From NCBI GenBank assembly GCA_006226895.1, contig SBFN01000133.1, positions 1 to 16,639 on the forward strand: a stretch of DNA of 16,639 bases. The letters run 5' to 3'. The DNA comes from Deltaproteobacteria bacterium (GTDB lineage: Bacteria > Desulfobacterota > Desulfuromonadia > Desulfuromonadales > BM103). The notes under the pieces were generated by a model, which did no database searches, was not told the origin of the DNA, and was given only the letters and a program-made list of their open reading frames with translations. The position numbers were made by a program, and so were the translations under genes. Positions 8,588-15,730 of the stretch are shown one piece after another. The first letter of the stretch is position 1, and the number at the start of each line of letters is the position of its first letter.

Positions 8588-9634
8588 TTACTTCGATTGC
8601 AACTCGACGCGACGGTTGAGCTTGCGACTTTCCTTGGTGTCATTGTTGTACTTGGCGCGAGTCTCACCATAGCCAACAGCCTCTAAGCGTGAAGCGGCAA
8701 CGCCATTATCAGTCAGCCACTTTTTAACTGAAGCGGCACGTCTTTCAGACAAGCCCTGATTATAATCTTCGGCACCTATTGAGCAAGTGTGGCCAGAAAG
8801 GACGAAATCTGTGCCCCTATCATCATTCAGGATCATCTTGACTTCCTCAAGAACCGGAATCATCTCGTCCTTGATGTTTGACTTGTCAAAATCAAACAAC
8901 AGGTTAAAAGTAATGATTTCCTTAGCGACAGGAACGGGTGCTGGCGCAGGGGCAACCTTGGGCGCTGGCTTTGGCGCTGGTTTGCGTTCTTCATAGAGAA
9001 CATCCTTGGCAAACTGAGCCATTGCCGCATCAGACTCAAGAGACTTAGCATCCACAACTACAGAACAACCGGAAAGAGCCTTGATAGCATCGATGGTCTG
9101 TTGCCCTTCAGGCCTATCAGCGTAGCTTACGACATGGATGCACAGATCCGAGTTCTGGCTATAAAGATTCTTGGCAGCAGCGACAGGATCAGCACCGGCA
9201 TTCCAGACACCATCTGTAAACATGATCAGGGCCGTCTTGCCGGATGTGGCAGGAGCAACAGCCGCTAAACCATCACCCATGGTTGTAAAACTGTTAAATG
9301 CAGGCTTGAAGCTCTCTGCTGCAGAACCAATAGAGCCTGTCTTGTAGGTTGCAGGCTGGCTAACTGCTTTATAAGGAGCAAAGAGAGAAACCGAACTGGT
9401 GTAGCCTAACTCGGGAACGGCCTGGTCGAGACGCTTAACTGCGACAATAGCCTTGTCCAGCTTCTGCTCACCTGGTTTGGCCTTGGCTTGAGCCATAGAA
9501 CCTGACTGGTCCATAAAAACAATAAAGTTGTCTGCTTTCTTGACCATTTCTGCGCCAACCACAAAGGGTGATGCCAAGCAAAGGGCCAAAGCCAAAGATG
9601 TGACCGTTAAAAAATACCTGGAAGCCAGTTTCAT
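8588..9634 (-). CDS. periplasmic VWA-OmpA protein (von Willebrand A plus OmpA C-terminal domain)
   Basis: Encodes 348 residues. Residues 1-28 are a signal peptide (MKLASRYF, hydrophobic core, VVGA). Residues about 35-215 form a von Willebrand factor A domain with a metal-dependent adhesion site: DQSGS at 42-46, Thr117/Thr118, and Asp141 in FTDG. A Pro-Ala-Lys linker (about 218-238) leads to an OmpA/MotB-type domain (about 240-348), normally anchoring to peptidoglycan. It has the pattern FDFDKSNI, YNQGLSERRA and a C-terminal NRRVEL. The Arg of LSERRA (Arg299) is kept, but the ligand Asp of the usual GHTD is Cys284 (GHTC). There is no beta-barrel, so it is not a classical porin. ATG 9634 has AAGGAG 7 nt upstream. 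It is a single-gene unit with its own terminator. It could tether a protein partner to the cell wall; the partner is unknown. Confidence 0.9.
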   Translation of the reverse strand: MKLASRYFLTVTSLALALCLASPFVVGAEMVKKADNFIVFMDQSGSMAQAKAKPGEQKLDKAIVAVKRLDQAVPELGYTSSVSLFAPYKAVSQPATYKTGSIGSAAESFKPAFNSFTTMGDGLAAVAPATSGKTALIMFTDGVWNAGADPVAAAKNLYSQNSDLCIHVVSYADRPEGQQTIDAIKALSGCSVVVDAKSLESDAAMAQFAKDVLYEERKPAPKPAPKVAPAPAPVPVAKEIITFNLLFDFDKSNIKDEMIPVLEEVKMILNDDRGTDFVLSGHTCSIGAEDYNQGLSERRAASVKKWLTDNGVAASRLEAVGYGETRAKYNNDTKESRKLNRRVELQSK

Positions 9635-9676
9635 TGTAATTCTCCTTGTATGCTTAGAGTGTCGATTCCAACTAAC

Positions 9677-9721
9677 TGATCTATATGCAGATCATGACTT
9701 TAAAATTTATTATAAATTATA
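9677..9721 (-). promoter_or_regulatory. A+T-rich upstream region of the VWA-OmpA gene
   Basis: Reading on the minus strand, two TATAAT boxes stand close together (plus 9716-9721 and 9709-9714). They are followed in the leader by a hairpin or operator-like inverted repeat TGATCT/AGATCA (plus 9677-9682 and 9689-9694, 6-nt spacer). The nearest -35-like word, TTGACT (plus 9743-9748), is 21 bp from the first TATAAT, too far for a standard promoter, so the exact promoter is uncertain. Confidence 0.35.
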
Positions 9722-9868
9722 CATTAGCGGAATATGCTCATTAGTCAACCAGTCGAAGCCACTTAAATCACAAGAGAAAAGGAGTTGTGATAAATAAGAC
9801 CTCAACAATCAATTAATGGCAAAAAAGAAGAGACATTTAACTTAGGGGAAACTTCAAGAGGACAAACG

Positions 9869-9890
9869 AAAAAAACCCGGCGATGCCGGG
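9869..9890 (-). terminator. intrinsic terminator after the M23 peptidase gene
   Basis: Minus-strand stem CCCGGC/GCCGGG (plus 9876-9881 and 9885-9890), 3-nt loop, followed by seven T (plus A-run 9869-9875). It starts 25 nt past the stop of the M23 gene and separates it from the VWA-OmpA gene. Confidence 0.92.
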
Positions 9891-9915
9891 CTTTTTATTG
9901 TTATGTGAAGCATAC

Positions 9916-10788
9916 TTAGAGGTATTTATTCGGGTTAACCGGAACACCGTTAAGACGGATTTCGTAGTGAACATGGGAACCTGTCGAGCGACCGGTATTG
10001 CCCACAGATGCGATACGATCACCCCGTCTGACCCGTTGCCCTACCTTAACGTGAAACTTTGAATTATGCGTATAAAGAGTCCGGTAACCATAGCCGTGGT
10101 CAAGAGTCACCATTTTGCCGTAGCCAGACTCGGTTCTGACGCTGCTGACAATACCGTCGGCCGTTGCAACCACCGGGCTTCCCATCCTAGCTGCTATATC
10201 AAGCCCTTCGTGCATTTTGCGTCTGCCATTGAAAGGATCTCGACGTAAACCAAAACTTGAAGTCAACCAACCCTTAACAGGCCAACCCTGAGGCTTGGCA
10301 GCAAGCAACGAACGTTGGTCATTAAGAATACCCTGAATCTCTTCCTGGCTTTCACGACGCAGATCAATCTGGCGCCGCACTTCGTCAATGCGTCGCTGGA
10401 TTTCACTGAACTCCCGATTGACATCGTCTTCACGGGCAGGGCCACCGACACCGGCGATACTGTCACCCTTCGGGGCCGAAAGTTTAGCCATGACACGGAC
10501 TTTGGCATCATTTTGTGCCAAAACCACCATCTCCTGGCGCAGGTCTTCGAGCTTTACCACCAGACGATTCAACTCCTCGCGCTGCGACAGGTTTTCAACC
10601 TGCAGGCGATGGAACTCATTACGATCCAGATTGGTCATTACATAATCGGTAATCAGCCCGGTAAGGGCCAAAGCCAGAACCACAGATAAAGCCAGAACCC
10701 CTTTTACAACAGAACTCCTCACCGCAAAGCGACGAACCTGATGGGATCCTTCCGGTATGATCATTACGGTAAAACGTTTTGCTGGCAA
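9916..10788 (-). CDS. membrane-anchored M23 (LytM-type) zinc endopeptidase
   Basis: Probably cuts peptide cross-links of peptidoglycan in the periplasm during growth or division. It has 290 residues from the chosen start. A short cytoplasmic N-terminus is followed by one membrane segment (about 24-46), helical coiled-coil stretches (about 58-91 and 124-158), and a C-terminal LytM domain (about 170-290). The zinc ligands are all present: His193 and Asp197 (HEGLD) and His274 (HVHYE). The partner histidines His241 and His272 are there too, so it should be active and not a degenerate EnvC/NlpD-like activator. The start is TTG at 10788, because AGGAGG lies 9 nt upstream and the predicted transcript starts near 10830. 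A TTG at 10830 would give 304 residues and an ATG at 10764 would give 282. It is transcribed alone. Confidence 0.9.
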   Translation of the reverse strand: MPAKRFTVMIIPEGSHQVRRFAVRSSVVKGVLALSVVLALALTGLITDYVMTNLDRNEFHRLQVENLSQREELNRLVVKLEDLRQEMVVLAQNDAKVRVMAKLSAPKGDSIAGVGGPAREDDVNREFSEIQRRIDEVRRQIDLRRESQEEIQGILNDQRSLLAAKPQGWPVKGWLTSSFGLRRDPFNGRRKMHEGLDIAARMGSPVVATADGIVSSVRTESGYGKMVTLDHGYGYRTLYTHNSKFHVKVGQRVRRGDRIASVGNTGRSTGSHVHYEIRLNGVPVNPNKYL

Positions 10789-10797
10789 ATCCTTAAA

Positions 10798-10803
10798 CCT
10801 CCT
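10798..10803 (-). promoter_or_regulatory. ribosome binding site deciding the M23 start
   Basis: A perfect AGGAGG on the minus strand (plus CCTCCT) is followed after 9 nt by a TTG at 10788-10786. It lies inside the longer reading of the frame (start 10830), and supports the shorter protein. Confidence 0.6.
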
Positions 10804-10836
10804 GAACAACCTGTTTTCACTGAATTTCAATGGTAA

Positions 10837-10866
10837 TTAATAAAGGATTGTCAAGCCCACTGTCAA
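10837..10866 (-). promoter_or_regulatory. candidate promoter of the M23 peptidase gene
   Basis: Minus-strand TTGACA (plus 10861-10866), 18 bp, then TATTAA (plus 10837-10842). The transcript would begin near 10830. A second TTGACA (plus 10849-10854) lies within the spacer but has no good -10 box. The strength of the -10 match is modest. Confidence 0.5.
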
Positions 10867-10937
10867 GATTAAAGGCACAACAAACAGCATTATAAAACAC
10901 TTAAAACCAACACACCGAGAAAAAAACAATCGGATCT

Positions 10938-11387
10938 TTAAAGCGAAATACTGAGTGCAATCTCGTCACAGTCCGGAAACTTCACGCACTTGATGCAATC
11001 ACTCCAGATTTTTTGCGGCAGTTCTGATTTCTCAATCACGTCAAAACCGAGCCTTTCGAAGAAGCTCTGCTGATAAGTTAAAGCAAAAACTCTGCCAATA
11101 CCAAGCTGACGCGCCTCCGAAAGACAGGCCTCAACCAGGTGACTGCCAATTCCGCGTCCTGCAACATCTTCATGAACAACCAGGGAGCGCACCTCGGCAA
11201 GATCTTGCCAACAGATATTCAGAGCAGCGACACCTAAAACCTGGTCATCTTCAACAAAGACATAAAAATCTCTGATCGACTCAAAGATGTCCATCAGTGA
11301 ACGCGAGAGCACCAGACCATCTTTAACGTAAACCATCAACAGCTGGTGTATTTGACGAGCATCCTGAAGAATCGCTTTTCTAATCAT
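10938..11387 (-). CDS. GNAT acetyltransferase, probable short N-acetylglutamate synthase
   Basis: Encodes 149 residues, a single GNAT domain. The acetyl-CoA loop is at about 76-82 (AGRGIGS), preceded by AEVRSLVV and followed by the FALTYQQSFFERLGF stretch typical of the fold. The N-terminal GLVLSRS and the C-terminal Cys-rich ending (WSDCIKC, then FPDC, with Cys131, Cys134 and Cys140) resemble the stand-alone short N-acetylglutamate synthases known from mycobacteria and many anaerobes. From this I infer that it makes N-acetylglutamate for arginine synthesis (an ArgA role), without the kinase-like regulatory domain of the enterobacterial enzyme. An acetyltransferase for another amine cannot be excluded. 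ATG 11387 has AGGA 6 nt upstream. It starts 35 nt after recN, probably in the same transcript. No clear terminator follows, only a T-run. Confidence 0.75.
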   Translation of the reverse strand: MIRKAILQDARQIHQLLMVYVKDGLVLSRSLMDIFESIRDFYVFVEDDQVLGVAALNICWQDLAEVRSLVVHEDVAGRGIGSHLVEACLSEARQLGIGRVFALTYQQSFFERLGFDVIEKSELPQKIWSDCIKCVKFPDCDEIALSISL

Positions 11388-11422
11388 GAGTATTCCTGGC
11401 CATAATAGCTGAGTTAATTTTC

Positions 11423-13090
11423 TCAGGAAGCCGACGACGTGGAAATCAGCTCTTTCGCGTGCAGCAAGGTCTGTTCTGTGACCGTAGCCCCACCGAGCAT
11501 CCTGGCCATCTCCTGAGCCCTCTCGTCATCCCCAAGGTGCTCCATCGCAGTCAGAGTGCGACCGTCAAGGTCGCGCTTAACAACGCGATGGTGGTGGTCG
11601 GCAAAAGCTGCCACCTGCGGCAGATGTGTCACACATAGAATTTGTGAGGTCCGACTCACGACTTGCAGCTTGCGCCCGACAGCAGTCGCTGCAGCACCAC
11701 CGATTCCGGCGTCCACTTCGTCAAAGATAACCGTTGGCACCCTGTCCGCTTCCGGCGCAAGGCGCTTAAGGGCCAGCATTATCCTGGAGAGCTCGCCACC
11801 GGAAGCGACCTTGGTCAATGGCATCAGGGGCTCCCCAGGATTCGAACTGACCATAAATTCAACCCGCTCATGGCCGTCCGGCCCGGGGCTATCCAGTTCA
11901 GTGAAAGCCACGCCAAAGGAGGCTCCCGGCATAGCTAAGTCGGCCATCTCCTCGAGGAGCCCCCCCTCGAGCGCTTGAGCCGCCTTCTTGCGTGCCGCAG
12001 AGAGGGCTTCACCCTGAGCCCGACTCTTCTCAGAGAGAGCCGCGAGCTCTTCAGCGAGACTATCCCGAGTCTCTTGCGCATTGACCAGTTCGGCAATCTC
12101 TTGTTCAAAAGTTTCCAGCATAGCCAGGATTTCTTCTACAGCTGGTGCATACTTGCGTTTCAGGCGGGTCAATGTCGCAAGACGCTCCTCAATAATTTCG
12201 AGACGGTTCGGCTCAAAAGCAATCCGACCAAGGTAGGAACGCAGCCGGGTGGAGACATCTTCCAGCTCAAAAAGGCTGCGTTGAACGGTCTCTGCCAGCT
12301 CTGCCAGCTCCGGGTCAATCTCGCCGACCGATTGCAATTCAGACACCACGCCAGCTAAAACCTCACACACCGCACCATTGCCCTCATATAGGGCTTCGTA
12401 GCCACCACGAGTTACCCCTGCGAGGCGCTCGGCATTCTGCAACAGCAGTCGCTCAGCGAGGAGTTCTTCCTCCTCACCGGGAAGCAACTGTGCAGAAGTG
12501 ATTTCATCAACTTGATGCTGCAGGAAGTCGAGACGTTGCTGACGATCACGCTCAGCATCCTGCAGACGCTCAAGCTGCTGAGCAACGTTCTGCATCAGCC
12601 CGTAAGACTCACGGTAGAGGTGCAAAGGCTCCTCAAGGCGACCGAACCGATCCAGAACCGTCAGATGAACATTTCGTTGCAGTAAAGACTGATGTTCATG
12701 CTGACCACAGACCGTTACCAGAAGTTCGCTCAAAGGCTGCAATTGTGCAAGCGTCACCAGGTTGCCATTAACATACGCGCGGCTCCGGCCGCCGCTTTGC
12801 ACAACGCGTCTCAAAACGAGTTCATCGTCGACGGAAAAGCCGGCGGCTGTAAAGGCTTGCAGGATATCGTCACGCCCGGTCAGATCAAAAAGCGCTTCCA
12901 CAGTTGCCTCACTTGCACCGGCACGAACGAGATCCGGACGCGCCCGATCACCCAACAGCAGGCCAAAAGCGTCGAGGACAATTGATTTACCTGCGCCGGT
13001 TTCACCGGTCAACACGTTGAAGCCTTCGTCGAACTGGACTTCAAGCCGATCAATGATGGCGAAGTTGGTAATGGTTAGATTGATGAGCAT
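11423..13090 (-). CDS. recN: DNA repair ATPase RecN
   Basis: SMC-like protein acting early in double-strand break repair, holding or bridging DNA ends so that RecA can work. It has 555 residues, normal length. It begins with the canonical LTITNFAIIDRLEV and Walker A GETGAGKS (29-36). A long coiled-coil middle follows (about 150-370), then the ABC signature ASGGELSR (429-436), Walker B VIFDEVD (454-460) with GIGG, and the switch histidine His489 in CVTHLPQVA. The ATG at 13090 fits the family N-terminus, but no purine-rich ribosome binding site precedes it; a tandem heptad repeat occupies that place. It follows nadK by 138 nt, a pairing common in bacteria. I saw no enterobacterial-type LexA box (CTGT-N8-ACAG) upstream; other LexA types were not excluded. 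Confidence 0.97.
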   Translation of the reverse strand: MLINLTITNFAIIDRLEVQFDEGFNVLTGETGAGKSIVLDAFGLLLGDRARPDLVRAGASEATVEALFDLTGRDDILQAFTAAGFSVDDELVLRRVVQSGGRSRAYVNGNLVTLAQLQPLSELLVTVCGQHEHQSLLQRNVHLTVLDRFGRLEEPLHLYRESYGLMQNVAQQLERLQDAERDRQQRLDFLQHQVDEITSAQLLPGEEEELLAERLLLQNAERLAGVTRGGYEALYEGNGAVCEVLAGVVSELQSVGEIDPELAELAETVQRSLFELEDVSTRLRSYLGRIAFEPNRLEIIEERLATLTRLKRKYAPAVEEILAMLETFEQEIAELVNAQETRDSLAEELAALSEKSRAQGEALSAARKKAAQALEGGLLEEMADLAMPGASFGVAFTELDSPGPDGHERVEFMVSSNPGEPLMPLTKVASGGELSRIMLALKRLAPEADRVPTVIFDEVDAGIGGAAATAVGRKLQVVSRTSQILCVTHLPQVAAFADHHHRVVKRDLDGRTLTAMEHLGDDERAQEMARMLGGATVTEQTLLHAKELISTSSAS

Positions 13091-13097
13091 AGGGTCA

Positions 13098-13125
13098 GTG
13101 GCGCGTAGCGCGTAGTGAGTGGCGC
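13098..13125. repeat. four-unit 7-bp tandem repeat before recN
   Basis: On the plus strand four adjacent heptads read GTGGCGC, GTAGCGC, GTAGTGA and GTGGCGC, consensus GTRGYGM. The first and last are identical. The array ends 7 nt upstream of the recN ATG (minus strand), in the place of a ribosome binding site. The rest of the 138-nt nadK-recN gap holds only a weak stem (GTCCAT/ATGGAC, 13162-13183). Confidence 0.7.
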
Positions 13126-13228
13126 GAATAAAACATCACAGCGACAAAAGTTGTAGGTGACGTCCATAGGTGCAAGGATGGACAGCAAAAGGGTTGGCTT
13201 TTTCTCGCCGCGCGCCTCCCGCTTCAAA

Positions 13229-14083
13229 TTATCTTTCCCCCCAATGCAGCTTGGTACGAAGCACCTGGAAATAATCTTTACTCGGGCTCTTGATCAGCAG
13301 AGTAGAATGGTTTGACTTGCGCAATTCAACCACATCGCCGCACTCAAGAGGCATCCCCTCCTGTCCATCGGCAGTAAGGACAACATCCTGGTCAAGAGAT
13401 TTAACCGCGATCCGGATCGTTGCTTCATCAGAAACAACAATGGGTCGATTGGTCAGTGTGTGTGGACAGATCGGCGCGATAGCATGGCAGTGGTTACCAG
13501 GATAGATGATAGGGCCGCCGGCAGCCAGGTTGTAGCCGGTTGATCCGGTCGGTGTTGACACAATCAGACCATCAGCCTTGAAGGTCGTCAAGTAATCATC
13601 ATCAACCCAGGCTTCCATATCGATAATCCTGGCCAGAGCCCCCTTGTTGATAACAACATCATTAAGAACCCGATAGCGTGCAACCTCTTCTCCCTTGCGA
13701 CGGATAACAGCCAACAGGCGCATACGTTCGGAGACGGTGAAGTCACCCGCGAGGACCTGCTCCAACATCGGGAAGAGTTCAGAGCGGGTAATTTCGGTCA
13801 TAAAACCAAGGCTGCCGAGGTTCACTCCCAGGATAGGGGTACGCAGATCACCAACCAGGCGTGCGACCGAGAGCAGAGTACCATCACCACCGAGGACAAC
13901 GACCATGTCAATCAGGGGTGGAATAGCCTGCGCAGGGTAGCCGTGCATATCAGGCATGGCCTTGGCCAGAACTTCATCGACAAAGACTTCAACTTCACGA
14001 TCAACCAGCCAGGACACAACCTCGCCTGCAAGACTGACCGCGTCTTCGTTGTGACGTTTGGCAAAAATTCCGATACGCTTCAT
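13229..14083 (-). CDS. nadK: NAD kinase NadK
   Basis: Phosphorylates NAD to NADP in the cytoplasm, the only known route to NADP. It has 284 residues, within the family range. Visible motifs are GGDGTLL (65-71) with the catalytic Asp67, the NLGSLGF stretch (88-94), LNDVVI (140-145, where many members have NE), and the glycine-rich TPTGSTGYNLAAGGP (177-191). The C-terminus ends in a short beta segment and a basic tail. ATG 14083 has GGAGGG 8 nt upstream. It heads the nadK-recN-GNAT unit and diverges from rarA. It has no fused domain. No promoter for it could be fixed with confidence in the divergent region. Confidence 0.97.
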   Translation of the reverse strand: MKRIGIFAKRHNEDAVSLAGEVVSWLVDREVEVFVDEVLAKAMPDMHGYPAQAIPPLIDMVVVLGGDGTLLSVARLVGDLRTPILGVNLGSLGFMTEITRSELFPMLEQVLAGDFTVSERMRLLAVIRRKGEEVARYRVLNDVVINKGALARIIDMEAWVDDDYLTTFKADGLIVSTPTGSTGYNLAAGGPIIYPGNHCHAIAPICPHTLTNRPIVVSDEATIRIAVKSLDQDVVLTADGQEGMPLECGDVVELRKSNHSTLLIKSPSKDYFQVLRTKLHWGER

Positions 14084-14171
14084 AGAACGATCCCTCCGAG
14101 TCAGCGAACACTATCACAACAAATCGTCAAAGTCTATGCCTATCAATGACTTACGCCATCCCCCTCTTGTC

Positions 14172-14203
14172 CACAAAGACCCTTTGTGATAAGGTTTAAC
14201 CTT
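14172..14203. promoter_or_regulatory. two adjacent palindromes in the nadK-rarA divergent region
   Basis: CACAAAG-ACC-CTTTGTG (14172-14188) and, 2 nt on, AAGGTT-T-AACCTT (14191-14203). Both are perfect inverted repeats with 7-bp and 6-bp arms. They stand 35-66 nt before the rarA start and 89-120 nt before nadK, a fitting place for operators or overlapping promoters. A rarA -35/-10 pair is not clear: TTGTCC (14168-14173) with TAAGGT (14190-14195) at 16 bp is weak. Confidence 0.5.
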
Positions 14204-14237
14204 TGCGTTTCCGGACCAACCTAACCCTAAGTTTCGC

Positions 14238-15578
14238 ATGGCAACAATGGATCTTTTTTCCTCAGAAACATCCGGAAAAGCTCCGGCACCCCTGGCCGAG
14301 CGCCTGCGACCGCAGCGCATCGATGAAATGGTTGGTCAGCAGCACCTCCTCGGCGAAAAGGGCATCTTGCGACGCCTGATCGAGCAGGACCAACTCACCT
14401 CTGCAATCTTCTGGGGACCACCGGGTACCGGCAAAACCACCTTAGCCAGAGTCATTGCTCAAACCACCCGCAGTTATTTCGTTGCCTTCTCGGCCGTCCT
14501 GCAGGGCGTCAAGGATATTCGCGAAGTCGTCGCCAAAGCCCAGCAGGAGAGAAACTACTACGGGCGGCGAACATTGCTCTTCATCGATGAAATTCATCGT
14601 TTCAACAAAGCTCAACAGGACGCACTCTTACCCTGGGTGGAGAATGGCGACATCATCCTGATCGGCGCAACAACAGAAAATCCATCCTTCGAGGTTAATT
14701 CCGCCCTGCTCTCCCGGTCCAAAGTGTTTGTTCTCGAACCCTTGGCGGCAGAGGATATCAAAAAACTTCTCAACCGCGCTCTCTCCTCACAAGAGGGGCT
14801 CAGCGAACAACATCTGACCATCGACGATGGAGCCATCACCTTCATCGCCGAACAATCTCATGGCGACGCACGCTCTGCACTGAACAGCCTGGAAGTCGCA
14901 GCGGCCACCGCCACCGGAAAAACCATCCTGCAAAGCGATGCGGCAGCCGCCATGCAAAAAGCTCCGATCCTCTATGACAAGGGCGCCGAAGAACACTATA
15001 ACGTAATCTCCGCGTTCATAAAAAGTATGCGCGGCTCAGACCCGGATGGCTCCATTTACTGGCTGGCCCGCATGATTGAAGCGGGCGAAGACCCGCTCTT
15101 CATCGCGCGACGGATGGTCATTTTTGCCTCGGAAGACGTCGGCAATGCCGACCCGCGCGCACTGCAAATCGCTGTATCTGCCCAGCAGGCCGTTCACTTC
15201 ATAGGGCTGCCTGAAGGCCGGATCCCGCTAGCTCAAGCTGTCACCTACCTGGCCACAGCTCCCAAGAGCAATGCAGCCTATGTCGCCATTGGCGAGGCGC
15301 AGAAAGAAGTCCGTCAGAGTGGCGCCCTGCCGGTTCCCCACCACTTGCGCAACGCCCCGACAGGCCTCATGAAAGAACTTGGCTACGGCAAAGACTATCA
15401 ATACGCGCACAACCATGAAAACAGCGTTGTCACACAAAAGCACCTCCCCGAGGCCCTTGGTGACACAAGCTACTACCGCCCCAAAGAATCCGGTTACGAG
15501 AAAACCATCCGGGAAAGACTCGATTGGTGGGCTTCACAGAGGGTAAAGCAGGACGAGGAGAAAGAGACCGGGGACTAG
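14238..15578 (+). CDS. rarA: replication-associated recombination AAA+ ATPase RarA (MgsA)
   Basis: Clamp-loader-like ATPase of the RarA/MgsA/WRNIP1 family, acting at stalled replication forks with single-strand binding protein. It has 446 residues, normal length. The N-terminus PLAERLRPQRIDEMVGQQH is diagnostic. Walker A is GPPGTGKT (60-67), Walker B FIDEIHR (115-121), sensor 1 GATTENPSF (143-151), and the C-terminal half has the family SEDVGNADPRAL and YRPKESGYEK stretches. The ATG at 14238 is the first in frame; an ATG at 14247 would give MDLFSS and is nearly as likely, and neither has a good ribosome binding site. Its last residues (ETGD) are encoded by a 7-bp repeat. It diverges from nadK and is followed by 207 nt without a gene before the PilZ-like frame can begin. 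Confidence 0.97.
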   Translation: MATMDLFSSETSGKAPAPLAERLRPQRIDEMVGQQHLLGEKGILRRLIEQDQLTSAIFWGPPGTGKTTLARVIAQTTRSYFVAFSAVLQGVKDIREVVAKAQQERNYYGRRTLLFIDEIHRFNKAQQDALLPWVENGDIILIGATTENPSFEVNSALLSRSKVFVLEPLAAEDIKKLLNRALSSQEGLSEQHLTIDDGAITFIAEQSHGDARSALNSLEVAAATATGKTILQSDAAAAMQKAPILYDKGAEEHYNVISAFIKSMRGSDPDGSIYWLARMIEAGEDPLFIARRMVIFASEDVGNADPRALQIAVSAQQAVHFIGLPEGRIPLAQAVTYLATAPKSNAAYVAIGEAQKEVRQSGALPVPHHLRNAPTGLMKELGYGKDYQYAHNHENSVVTQKHLPEALGDTSYYRPKESGYEKTIRERLDWWASQRVKQDEEKETGD

Positions 15579-15586
15579 GGACTTGA
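15566..15586. repeat. three-unit degenerate heptad repeat across the rarA stop
   Basis: GACCGGG, GACTAGG and GACTTGA follow one another without gaps on the plus strand. The first and most of the second unit lie in rarA and supply its last codons and its TAG stop. Confidence 0.55.
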
Positions 15587-15604
15587 GAGAAATTATCATT
15601 CAGC

Positions 15605-15660
15605 CCTAACCCCCATCCCTACCCCCACCCACCAGCCTTCAGTCCCCAGCCTTCACCTCT
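15605..15660. repeat. C-rich 7-bp-periodic array after rarA
   Basis: Eight heptads can be laid out: CCTAACC, CCCATCC, CTACCCC, CACCCAC, CAGCCTT, CAGTCCC, CAGCCTT, CACCTCT. The last four are clear (CAGCCTT occurs twice, 14 nt apart); the first four hold mainly as a C-rich period. AGTCCCC in this array is the reverse complement of GGGGACT in the array at the rarA stop, so the two have opposite sense. Confidence 0.55.
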
Positions 15661-15702
15661 AAAAACAGTCCCAACATAAGGGATACATTTGAATATAACT
15701 TC

Positions 15703-15730
15703 TTGACAATTATTTTAATTTACCTATAAT
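15703..15730 (+). promoter_or_regulatory. consensus sigma-70 promoter of the PilZ-like gene
   Basis: TTGACA (15703-15708), 16 bp, TATAAT (15725-15730): both boxes match the consensus fully. The surroundings are A+T-rich. The predicted transcript starts near 15737, so the leader is about 50 nt to the ATG at 15786 or about 112 nt to the GTG at 15849. Confidence 0.75.

Noticed and set aside
10867..10937. Intrinsic terminator after the GNAT gene
   Set aside because: There is a run of seven T on the minus strand but no convincing GC stem before it; only the short palindrome CTTTAAAG is near.
13079..13176. Minus-strand 30-codon frame running through the heptad array into the recN start
   Set aside because: It has no ribosome binding site and much of it is just the translated repeat. 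A coupling peptide for recN is possible but unsupported.
14084..14237. nadK promoter using TTGACG on the minus strand
   Set aside because: No -10 box falls at 16-18 bp from it; the nearest candidate (GATAGT) is 9 bp away.
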